Made by a program: the position numbers and the translations under genes. A stretch of DNA of 8,626 bases, taken from NCBI GenBank assembly GCA_023392225.1, contig JAEVZM010000506.1:1-8626 (forward strand), read 5' to 3'. The notes under the pieces were generated by a model. The model had not been told where the DNA came from, ran no database searches, and saw only the letters and a list, made by a program, of their open reading frames with translations. Shown here piece after piece: positions 1 to 5,116 of the stretch; positions within the stretch are counted from its first letter, which is position 1, and each line of letters opens with the position of its first letter. The stretch is from Pseudomonadota bacterium (lineage in GTDB: Bacteria; Pseudomonadota; Alphaproteobacteria; Rhizobiales; Kaistiaceae).

Positions 1-89
1 GCCGCCCGGAGGCGCTCCTCGATCTGGCGCACCGCGAGCGCATGCGCACCAAGCAGGTCGCTCCAGGCTCTCAGGACTGCCTTCGACAT
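1..89 (-). CDS. MarR-family transcriptional regulator, N-terminal fragment (cut by the window edge)
   Basis: Only the first 29 codons are visible, starting at the ATG at 89-87 and running off the left edge. The translation begins MSKAVLRAWSDLLGAHALAV and continues RQIEERLRA. This W-x2-LL-x-AH-x-LA/V-x-x-IE pattern is typical of the first dimerisation helix of MarR regulators; the winged helix lies outside the window. A purine-rich ribosome-binding stretch (GGGAGAGGGC on the minus strand, complement of 91-100) supports the start. The gene is divergent from the rhodanese gene, and the AT-rich space between them holds two palindromes of MarR-operator type. That arrangement fits a repressor controlling itself and its neighbour, which is inference. 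The family call rests on a short fragment plus context. Confidence 0.6.
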   Translation of the reverse strand, partial: MSKAVLRAWSDLLGAHALAVRQIEERLRA

Positions 90-115
90 CGCCCTCTCCC
101 GGCTCTCACGATTAG

Positions 116-127
116 TTGCATTTGCAA
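116..127. promoter_or_regulatory. Palindromic operator copy 1 (TTGCA-TT-TGCAA), probable MarR site
   Basis: The sequence reads TTGCATTTGCAA: perfect 5-bp inverted arms around a 2-bp centre. It lies 26 bp before the MarR-like start codon and covers the likely -35 box of the rhodanese promoter. Its arms are identical to those of the copy at 149-160. MarR dimers bind short palindromes of this size in divergent promoters, so the assignment combines visible symmetry with family knowledge; binding is inferred. Confidence 0.65.
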
Positions 128-149
128 TTGTCCGCCACGCAAATATACT
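122..149 (+). promoter_or_regulatory. Predicted promoter of the rhodanese gene
   Basis: A TTGCAA at 122-127 (four of six matches to the sigma-70 -35 consensus) is followed after 16 bp by TATACT at 144-149 (five of six matches to the -10 consensus). Transcription would start near 156, giving a leader of about 35 nt before the ATG at 191. The -35 box lies inside the first palindrome and the -10 box abuts the second, an arrangement expected for repression by promoter occlusion. Prediction from sequence only. Confidence 0.45.
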
Positions 150-160
150 TGCAAATGCAA
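149..160. promoter_or_regulatory. Palindromic operator copy 2 (TTGCA-AA-TGCAA), probable MarR site
   Basis: The sequence reads TTGCAAATGCAA, with the same 5-bp arms as the copy at 116-127 and a different 2-bp centre, making it the exact reverse complement of copy 1. The two copies start 33 bp apart, about three helical turns, so two dimers would sit on the same DNA face. A weaker third version (TCGTA-TA-TGCAA) follows at 164-175 with one good arm. The site overlaps the last base of the predicted -10 box and the transcription start. Confidence 0.65.
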
Positions 161-190
161 TTATCGTATATGCAACAGAAGGAGCCTGTG

Positions 191-514
191 ATGACCCGCG
201 AGATCACCCGATCGGCCCTGGCCGAGGCGATGCTCAGCACCAATCCGCCCATCCTGGTCGAGGCTTTGCCGCGCCGCTACTACGAGGCGGGCCACCTCCC
301 CGGCGCGGCCGTGCTGCCGCTCGACGAGCTCGAGAGGGCGGCCGAGCTTGCGCCCGACAAGAGCCGGCAGATCGTCGTCTACTGCACCGGCGCGACGTGC
401 CGCAATTCGCACCAGGCGGCGGCGTTTCTCGCCATGCGGGGCTATGCCGACGTCGCCGTCTATGCCGGCGGCAAGGAGGACTGGACGGACGCCGGCCTGC
501 GGCTCGAGACGTAG
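191..514 (+). CDS. Single-domain rhodanese-like sulfurtransferase
   Basis: A 107-residue protein the size of one rhodanese domain, with no signal peptide, so probably cytoplasmic. Rhodaneses carry sulfane sulfur as a cysteine persulfide. Visible landmarks are YYEAGHLPGA (residues 30-39, the family's GHIPGA-type motif) and the strand VVYC leading into the active loop C65-TGATC-RNS, with C65 the likely persulfide cysteine. A second cysteine, C70, sits inside the loop. I chose the ATG at 191 because an AGAAGGAG ribosome-binding site (177-184) lies 6 nt upstream; a longer frame from TTG at 116 would run through the operators. Divergence from a MarR-type gene suggests regulation by that protein, possibly in response to reactive sulfur or electrophiles (inference). 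The sulfur acceptor cannot be inferred. Confidence 0.85.
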   Translation: MTREITRSALAEAMLSTNPPILVEALPRRYYEAGHLPGAAVLPLDELERAAELAPDKSRQIVVYCTGATCRNSHQAAAFLAMRGYADVAVYAGGKEDWTDAGLRLET

Positions 515-650
515 CGGGTCCCGCTCGCGTTCACGCGGTTCCGGCCCGGACGCCCGCGCGCCCTAAGGACGACTCTCCCGCGCCCCCGGTGGCGATACCG
601 GGCGGCCGGGCGAGCGGCGTCGACGGGATCGGGCGGCGCCTAGCGGCGCG
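513..650. other. Convergent intergenic region with small hairpins, possible terminators
   Basis: This gap separates the rhodanese stop from the gntR stop, which face each other. It holds three short inverted repeats: AGCGGG/CCCGCT at 513-525 overlapping the rhodanese stop (effectively a 5-bp stem with a 3-nt loop), CGCG-TTCA-CGCG at 526-537, and CCCGGT/ACCGGG at 585-602 with a 6-nt loop. A further TAGCG/CGCTA pair at 641-653 overlaps the gntR stop. None is followed by a clear T-run, so intrinsic termination is uncertain; in such GC-rich DNA some hairpins arise by chance. I see no coding potential here. Confidence 0.35.
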
Positions 651-1295
651 CTACCCCTCCTGGGGCATCTGCGCGGCGTTGTAGACGTGGCGGGCGGCGA
701 GCAGCGCGGCGAGCTCGCCATCACCCTCGATCACGGCGCGCAGGATCGCCGCGTGCTCTTGCCAGTTCTGGCGGGCCCGCGGCACCCCGTGCGGGGCGAA
801 CAGCATCGCCGTCCGGTCGCGGAGCGAGCCGATGATGTCCTGCAGCACCGTGTTGCCGGCGACCCGGCCGAGCGCCTCGTGGAAGCGGAAGTTCTGGCGG
901 ACCACGGCGGCCGGGTTCTCCTCCGCCATCAGCCGGGCGCCCTCGTCGAGGATCGCCTGGAGCTGGGCGATCTGGTCCGGGTCATGGCGCCGCGCGGCGA
1001 GCTTGGCGTTGAGCGATTCGAGCGTGGCGCGGACCTCGATCAGCTCGCGCTTCTGCTCGTCGCTGTAGTTGGTGACCGAGGCGCCACGGCGCGGCTCGAT
1101 GGTGACGATGCCCTCGGCCGCGAGCTCGCGGAGCGCCTCGCGCACCGGCATCCGCGACACGCCGAGCTCTTCCGAGAGCCGCCCCTCGACCAGCCGCTCG
1201 CCCAGCGCGAACTCGCCGTTGAGGATCCGCTCGCGCAGTTTCGCCGTCACCAGCTTGGTCAGGGGTTCGTGGGAAGCACCGAGAGGTATGTTCAT
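651..1295 (-). CDS. GntR-family transcriptional regulator, FCD (FadR-type) subfamily
   Basis: A 214-residue one-component regulator. The N-terminal winged helix-turn-helix has the GntR signature: LSEELGVSRMPVREALRELA at residues 40-59, followed by the wing EPRRGASV. The C-terminal all-helical FCD domain shows its usual metal/ligand residues: N135 and H139 in NFRFHEAL, then H181 and H203. Such proteins usually bind a small organic acid or amino acid and release DNA. I prefer the ATG at 1295: the alternative at 1343 adds 16 atypical residues and would begin only 5 bp from the operator-like repeat at 1349-1369, although no strong ribosome-binding site is visible at either. It lies downstream of the reductase gene on the same strand with a 204-bp gap, so it probably has its own promoter. 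The motif at 1353-1365 recurs at 3065-3077, suggesting autoregulation and control of the neighbouring operons. Confidence 0.88.
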   Translation of the reverse strand: MNIPLGASHEPLTKLVTAKLRERILNGEFALGERLVEGRLSEELGVSRMPVREALRELAAEGIVTIEPRRGASVTNYSDEQKRELIEVRATLESLNAKLAARRHDPDQIAQLQAILDEGARLMAEENPAAVVRQNFRFHEALGRVAGNTVLQDIIGSLRDRTAMLFAPHGVPRARQNWQEHAAILRAVIEGDGELAALLAARHVYNAAQMPQEG

Positions 1296-1348
1296 CACCG
1301 TGCACCGAATCTGCCGCCCGGCCCCGTCGGAGACGCGGGCCATACCCG

Positions 1349-1369
1349 TTCTGAATACCGAATACAGAA
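1349..1369. promoter_or_regulatory. Putative GntR operator in the gntR leader
   Basis: The arms TTCTG (1349-1353) and CAGAA (1365-1369) form an inverted repeat enclosing a direct repeat GAATAC-C-GAATAC (1353-1365). The latter matches the site at 3065-3077 in 11 of 13 positions. It lies 57 bp before the preferred gntR start, a normal position for autoregulation. GATC- or GTATAC-like half-sites are common for FCD-type GntR proteins, so the identification is plausible but not proven. Confidence 0.5.
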
Positions 1370-1374
1370 TCCAA

Positions 1375-1412
1375 CCGCAATCGGGCGGCCTGTCGCGGCC
1401 CTGCGATTGCGG
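1375..1412. repeat. 9-bp perfect inverted repeat (hairpin) between the reductase gene and gntR
   Basis: CCGCAATCG at 1375-1383 and CGATTGCGG at 1404-1412 are perfect inverted arms separated by 20 bp; GGCC/GGCC at 1387-1390 and 1397-1400 can extend the stem across a small internal loop. It lies between the reductase stop and the gntR operator-like site. In RNA it would fold strongly on either strand. No T-run follows, so it could be a Rho-independent-like stop, a 3'-end stabiliser or a second protein-binding site. The remaining bases between 1413 and 1499 show only a minor GGCCG-ATC-CGGCC hairpin (minus-strand sense) and no gene. Confidence 0.5.
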
Positions 1413-1499
1413 ATGGACGGCAGGGGAGGATAGCGCGATTCGTGCCGCGCGCTGGCCGGATCGGCCGGAACTCGCCCGTCAGCCCGCCGCCCCAACCAA

Positions 1500-2504
1500 T
1501 CAGCGATTGTGCTGGAACAGGAAGCTGTCGGCGTAGATGTGGTTGAGGCTCGCGCCGCGCGCGACGAACAGGGCCTTGGCGGCGCTCACCATGGTCGGCG
1601 AGCCGCAGAGATAGATCGCGTATTCCGAGAGATCTTCGATGTCGGCGACCACCGCGTCCTGGACGTAGCCGCGCCGCCCCTGCCAGCCGGCGTCGGCGCG
1701 CGACAGCACCGGGCGGTACTCGAACTCCGGCAGCTTCTCGCTCCAGCCGGCGATCTCGTCGTGGAGATAGAGGGCGTCGGGCTCGCGGCCGCCCCAGTAG
1801 AGCAGCGCCGGCGGGCACTCGTCCGGCTCCTCCATCAGCGCCTCGAGGATGCTCTTGATCGGCGCGAGGCCGGTGCCGGTGGCGACCATCAGCAGCGGCC
1901 GGAAGTCTTCCTTGCGCAGGAAGAAGGCGCCGAGTGGCAGCTCGACATCCAGTTCCGCCCCCTCGGCGAGCGCACCGAGGCGCCCCTCGGTGAAGGCGCC
2001 GCCGGGGATGTGGCGGACGTGGAGGTCGAAGCGGTTGCCCTTCGGCGCCGACGCGATCGAGAAGCTCCGCGGCCGGCCGTCCTCCATCAGGATCGCGACG
2101 TGCTGCCCGGGCAGGTACTGGAAGTCCGCGCCGTCGGGCAGCTCCAGCGGCAGGTGGGTCACGTCGGGGGCGAAGCGGCGGATGCCCCGCACCACGGCCG
2201 TGCGCCGCGCCGGGGCGGCGGCGAGCGGCGGCTGCACCTCTGCCTCGATGACGAGGTCGGTCAGCGGCCGCGCCTGGCAGGCGAGTGCGAAGCCGGCTTC
2301 CGCCTCCTCCGGCATCAGCCCCATCGGCTCCTCGCGGTATTCGACCGCGCCCTCCACCAGCCGCACCCGGCAGGTGGCGCAGGTGCCGGACTTGCAGTCG
2401 TGGGCGAGGTTGATGTTGGCCTCGAGCGCGGCACCCAGCACCGACTGCTCCGGCCCGACCGCAAAAGTCTCGCCCGAACCGGCGATGGTCACCCGATGCG
2501 ACAC
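1500..2504 (-). CDS. [2Fe-2S] ferredoxin / FAD / NAD(P)H oxidoreductase (oxygenase-reductase type)
   Basis: A 334-residue electron-transfer flavoprotein. Residues 1-90 form a plant-type ferredoxin with cluster ligands C37, C42, C45 and C76 (C-x4-C-x2-C). The FAD domain carries RSFS (146-149), the flavin-binding R-x-[YF]-S motif. The NAD(P)-binding domain shows GTGLAP (210-215) and CGSP (300-303). Domain order and length match the reductases of ring-hydroxylating and other monooxygenases (BenC/XylZ/MmoC style) and the CDP-6-deoxyglucoseen reductase group. It should pass electrons from NAD(P)H through FAD and the cluster to a partner. The start is GTG at 2504, with GGAG (complement of 2511-2514) 6 nt upstream. 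It follows the DUF336 gene after 21 nt, so the two are co-transcribed. No oxygenase is present in the window, so the partner is unknown; the DUF336 product is the only visible candidate. Confidence 0.9.
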   Translation of the reverse strand: MSHRVTIAGSGETFAVGPEQSVLGAALEANINLAHDCKSGTCATCRVRLVEGAVEYREEPMGLMPEEAEAGFALACQARPLTDLVIEAEVQPPLAAAPARRTAVVRGIRRFAPDVTHLPLELPDGADFQYLPGQHVAILMEDGRPRSFSIASAPKGNRFDLHVRHIPGGAFTEGRLGALAEGAELDVELPLGAFFLRKEDFRPLLMVATGTGLAPIKSILEALMEEPDECPPALLYWGGREPDALYLHDEIAGWSEKLPEFEYRPVLSRADAGWQGRRGYVQDAVVADIEDLSEYAIYLCGSPTMVSAAKALFVARGASLNHIYADSFLFQHNR

Positions 2505-2525
2505 GGCCGTCTCCGCTCCGCCTGC

Positions 2526-3026
2526 CTACGTCTTTATGTCGGCCGCGCCGGAGACCGAGAGGCCGTCGCCCGCGATCCGCTCGCGCAGCGCCTCGAGCGC
2601 AGCGAGGCCGCAGGCGGTGTCCTGCTCGCCATTGCCGCCCGACATGCCGACGCCGCCGATCACCTCGCCGTCGACGACGATCGGAAAGCCGCCGACGAAC
2701 ACGGTGAACTTGCCCTCGAACGACAGCTGGATGCCGAAGGCCTCGTTGCCGGGCAGCGCCGGGCCGTTCGGCGGGGTGTTGAAGAGATGCGTGGAGCGCT
2801 TGTGGCCGGCGGCAGTGAACGCCTTGTTCCAGGCGATCTGCGGGCCGGTGATCCGCGCCCCGTCCATGCGCTCGATGATCAGCGGGAAACCGCCGTCATC
2901 GGCGATGCACACGGTCTGCGGCACGTTGAGCTCGGCGGCCTTCTTGAGCGCCGCATCGACCATTACCCGCGCATCGTCGCGCTCGAGCTTCCACTTCTGC
3001 TTCAACGGGCCTACCCCTTCTGTCAT
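2526..3026 (-). CDS. GlcG/HbpS-like (DUF336, PF03928) protein
   Basis: A 166-residue protein spanning one GlcG/HbpS domain. The family's hallmarks are clear: DDGGFPLIIERMDGA (residues 43-57), the NKAFTA helix (67-72), and GGFPI..DGEVIGGVGMSGG (112-131) followed by QD. Members include the haem-binding HbpS, GlcG of glycolate operons and the C-terminal domain of PduO; enzymatic roles are mostly undefined. I use the ATG at 3026 because residues before it in the longer frame (to 3125) look non-coding and would cover the promoter/operator at 3065-3077. It has no signal peptide, so it is probably cytoplasmic. It is the first gene of an operon with the reductase 21 nt downstream and is divergent from the GGT-like gene. 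It could bind haem, a corrinoid or another cofactor reduced by the reductase; that is a hypothesis. Confidence 0.85.
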   Translation of the reverse strand: MTEGVGPLKQKWKLERDDARVMVDAALKKAAELNVPQTVCIADDGGFPLIIERMDGARITGPQIAWNKAFTAAGHKRSTHLFNTPPNGPALPGNEAFGIQLSFEGKFTVFVGGFPIVVDGEVIGGVGMSGGNGEQDTACGLAALEALRERIAGDGLSVSGAADIKT

Positions 3027-3064
3027 GGCGATTCCGGTCGAGGCAAAGGCGTTGCCCCGATGCG

Positions 3065-3079
3065 GAATACAGTATACTG
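3065..3079. promoter_or_regulatory. Putative GntR operator and bidirectional promoter core
   Basis: GAATAC-A-GTATAC (3065-3077) matches the gntR-leader motif at 1353-1365 in 11 of 13 positions. It overlaps a perfect 10-bp palindrome CAGTATACTG (3070-3079), which places a TATACT -10-like hexamer on both strands (plus 3073-3078; minus 3076-3071). For the minus strand, TTTGCA (complement of 3093-3098) is a weak -35 at 16-bp spacing; for the plus strand, TTGCCC at 3052-3057 is a weak -35 at 15 bp. A repressor here would block both divergent operons. Predicted from sequence only. Confidence 0.5.
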
Positions 3080-3192
3080 ACTTTCGCCACGCTGCAAAGG
3101 CCGGAAGCGCTCCAAAACTGCGCAATTCGGGGCCCTCCGCGCACTTCGCTGGTGCGGTCCCGACTGGCCGTCAGTCAAAGGAGCCGCGCGCC

Positions 3193-4662
3193 ATGGAAGA
3201 CTTCGCCCCGATCCCGCCCGAAGGCCGCGAGGGCCGCGAATGCATGGTCGCCACCGGCCATCCGACGGCCGCGCGCACTGCGCTCGCCATGCTCGAAGCG
3301 GGCGGCTCGGCGATCGATGCGGCGATTGCCGCCGACGCCATCCTCGGCGTGGTCGAGCCGATGGCGACGGGCATCGGCGGCGATCTCCTCGCCATGATCG
3401 TCGAGCCCAGCGGCAATGCGGTCACCTATAACGGCACCGGCCGCGCGCCGATGGGCCTCACCGCCGACCTCGTGGAAGCCCTCCCCGACCGCCGCATTCC
3501 CGACCGCCATCCCCTGTCGGTCACCGTGCCCGGCGCGGTCCGCGGCTGGTTCGACCTCCATGCCCGCTATGGCCGCCTGCCGATCGCCGACCTGCTCGCC
3601 CCGGCGATCGCCATGGCCCAGGACGGCTTCCCGGTCGGCCCGATCGCCGCCCGCGAGTGGTCGTTCTTCGAGTCCCTCATCGCCAAGGACCCCGGCTGCG
3701 CCGCGCTCTACCGCGCCGGCAACGTGCCGGCCGCCGGCGACACCTTCGCCAATCCCGCGCTCGCCGCCACCCTCGCCGCCATCGCCAGCGACGGCCCCGA
3801 CGCGTTCTACAAGGGCGCCGCGGCGGAAGCCTCGGAGGTGGCGAGCGCCGCCTCGGGCGGCGTCCTCAAGGCTTCCGACTTCGCCGCCCATACCGGCAAT
3901 TTCGACGTGCCGCTCTCGACCAGCTTCCGCGGCCTCACCGTGCTCGAATGCCCGCCCAACACCCATGGCCGGGCGGTCATCGACACCCTCGATGCGCTCG
4001 AGCCGCTCGCCCTCGACCCCGCCGATCCCGAGACCTGGGTCGCTGCGGTCCGGGCGATGCTCGCCGGCATGAAGCGCGCGAAGGAGACCGTCGCCGACCC
4101 GGCCGGCAACACCGTCTCGACCGCGATCGTCGACCGCGACGGCCTCGGCCTCACCCTGATGAGCAGCGTCTTCAAGCGCTTCGGCGCGGCGATCGGCGTC
4201 GAGGCCGGCGGCTTCGTCCTCCAGAACCGCGGCTCCGGCTTCGCCGAGCCCGGCCACATCAACGGCCCGGCCCCGGGCAAGCGCGCCTATCACACAGTGA
4301 TCCCGGCCGCGGCCCTCAAGGACGGCGCGCTCCATGCCGTGTTCGGCGTGGTCGGCGGCGCCATGCAGCCGCAGGGCCACGTCCAGCTCCTGATGCGCCT
4401 TGAGGCGTGGGGCGAGCCGCTCCAGGCCGCGCTCGACGCGCCGCGCTGGCGCCTCGAGGGGGACTTGCTCGCCATCGAGCCCGGCATGCCGGAGCCGATC
4501 GTCAAGGCGCTCCGCGATGCCGGCTTTGCCGACGCCGGCTCGATCGGCAACATCGCCGGGCGAAGCGATTTCGGCGGCGCCCAGTTCGTCCGCCGTGCCG
4601 CCGACGGCACCCTCCAGGGCGCCTCCGACAAGCGCAAGGACGGCACGGCGCTCGGGCGGTAG
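3193..4662 (+). CDS. Gamma-glutamyltransferase-like Ntn-hydrolase proenzyme
   Basis: A 489-residue GGT-superfamily protein. These proenzymes cleave themselves before a threonine that becomes the nucleophile of the small subunit, and act on gamma-glutamyl or related amides. Visible landmarks are GGSAIDAA (38-45), GIGGDLLA (60-67), R84 in GRAP (matching the substrate-carboxylate arginine region), and GN-TVSTAIVD, where T307 is the predicted nucleophile. NRGSGF, PGKRAYHTVIPA and GGAMQPQGHVQ follow. Cleavage would give subunits of about 306 and 183 residues, shorter overall than the usual 530-580. There is no signal peptide, unlike periplasmic GGT, so it likely acts in the cytoplasm. The ATG at 3193 has AAAGGAG (3177-3183) 9 nt upstream; the open frame extends far upstream only as antisense shadow. 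It is divergent from the DUF336 operon and convergent with the transporter operon. It could be a non-glutathione amidohydrolase (for example HpxW/oxamate-type); specificity is unresolved. Confidence 0.88.
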   Translation: MEDFAPIPPEGREGRECMVATGHPTAARTALAMLEAGGSAIDAAIAADAILGVVEPMATGIGGDLLAMIVEPSGNAVTYNGTGRAPMGLTADLVEALPDRRIPDRHPLSVTVPGAVRGWFDLHARYGRLPIADLLAPAIAMAQDGFPVGPIAAREWSFFESLIAKDPGCAALYRAGNVPAAGDTFANPALAATLAAIASDGPDAFYKGAAAEASEVASAASGGVLKASDFAAHTGNFDVPLSTSFRGLTVLECPPNTHGRAVIDTLDALEPLALDPADPETWVAAVRAMLAGMKRAKETVADPAGNTVSTAIVDRDGLGLTLMSSVFKRFGAAIGVEAGGFVLQNRGSGFAEPGHINGPAPGKRAYHTVIPAAALKDGALHAVFGVVGGAMQPQGHVQLLMRLEAWGEPLQAALDAPRWRLEGDLLAIEPGMPEPIVKALRDAGFADAGSIGNIAGRSDFGGAQFVRRAADGTLQGASDKRKDGTALGR

Positions 4663-4719
4663 CGGTCATCCTGCGGCGCGAGCCTCGAAGGACACGAGCG
4701 CGGTCGGCCGCGAGCGCCC
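4663..4719. terminator. Convergent intergenic region with short hairpin and degenerate REP-like repeat
   Basis: This gap lies between two facing stop codons. TCATCCT (4666-4672) and CTCGAAGGA (4684-4692) resemble the ends of a small palindromic intergenic repeat with TCATCCT...AGGA-type termini; the arms are imperfect here. A CGCGG-TCGG-CCGCG hairpin follows at 4699-4712. Neither has a T-run. Either could end transcription from one or both sides; a role is inferred from position, not shown. Confidence 0.3.
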
Positions 4720-5097
4720 TCAGAGCTGCGCCGCGATCGCCGCCTTGTCGATGACCGACCAGACCTCGGCGATCCTGTCGCCGCGGAACGCATAGAAGAC
4801 GTTCTCGGCGAACGAGACCCGCCGGCCGTTGACGGCGAGGCCGAACAGGTCGCCTCGCGGCGTGCAGTCGAACTGGAGGCGGCTCGCGACGCGGGGCGGC
4901 TCGACCACCAGGAGCGCGATCTCGAAGCGGAGATCGGGGATCGCCGCGAAGTCGCGCTCGAGCATCGCGCGATATCCGGCGAGGCCGAGCACGGTGCCGT
5001 TGTGGACGGCGTCCTCGGCCACGAAGCGTCCGAGCGATCCCCAGTCCTGCGCGTTCAGGCAGGCGATGTAGGCGCGATAGGTATCGGCGAGCCCCAT
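4720..5097 (-). CDS. SnoaL-like polyketide cyclase / ester cyclase family protein
   Basis: A 125-residue protein of the NTF2-like alpha+beta barrel fold. Characteristic family stretches are HNGTVLGLAGYRAMLERDF (32-50), IPDLRFEI (53-60), VNGRRVSFAENVFYAF (89-104) and a C-terminal IAEVWSVIDKAAIAAQL. Families with this fold include aldol cyclases and many proteins of unknown activity, and the substrate cannot be told. The ATG at 5097 is the first sensible start, since further upstream the frame is antisense to the ATPase C-terminus; its ribosome-binding site is weak. It begins 19 nt after the dppF-like stop, so it is likely translated from the same message as the last gene of the transporter operon. 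It might act on the imported compound or a breakdown product, which is inference from position. Confidence 0.82.
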   Translation of the reverse strand: MGLADTYRAYIACLNAQDWGSLGRFVAEDAVHNGTVLGLAGYRAMLERDFAAIPDLRFEIALLVVEPPRVASRLQFDCTPRGDLFGLAVNGRRVSFAENVFYAFRGDRIAEVWSVIDKAAIAAQL

Positions 5098-5116
5098 CCG
5101 CTGCCGGAGGTCCGCC

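Noticed and set aside
116..190. Longer start for the rhodanese from TTG at 116
   Set aside because: It lies in the operator/promoter region, adds 25 atypical residues, and the ATG at 191 has a strong ribosome-binding site.
1296..1343. Longer start for gntR (ATG at 1343)
   Set aside because: It would begin almost against the operator-like repeat at 1349-1369 and adds residues not typical of the family. The choice is still not decisive because neither start has a strong ribosome-binding site.
1509..3080. A 523-residue plus-strand open frame over the reductase and DUF336 genes
   Set aside because: It is antisense to two well-supported family members and has no recognisable domain.
3027..3125. 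Longer start for the DUF336 gene (ATG at 3125)
   Set aside because: It would place the promoter/operator inside the coding sequence and adds a stretch without family similarity.
1849..3192. Long plus-strand open frame upstream of and continuous with the GGT-like gene
   Set aside because: It runs antisense to the reductase and DUF336 genes, has low-complexity Arg/Ser/Pro-rich sequence, and the GGT-like domain begins right after a good ribosome-binding site at 3177-3183. It is a GC-bias shadow.
3175..4380. A 401-residue minus-strand open frame over the GGT-like gene
   Set aside because: It is Gly/Arg-rich with no motif and is antisense to a clear Ntn-hydrolase.
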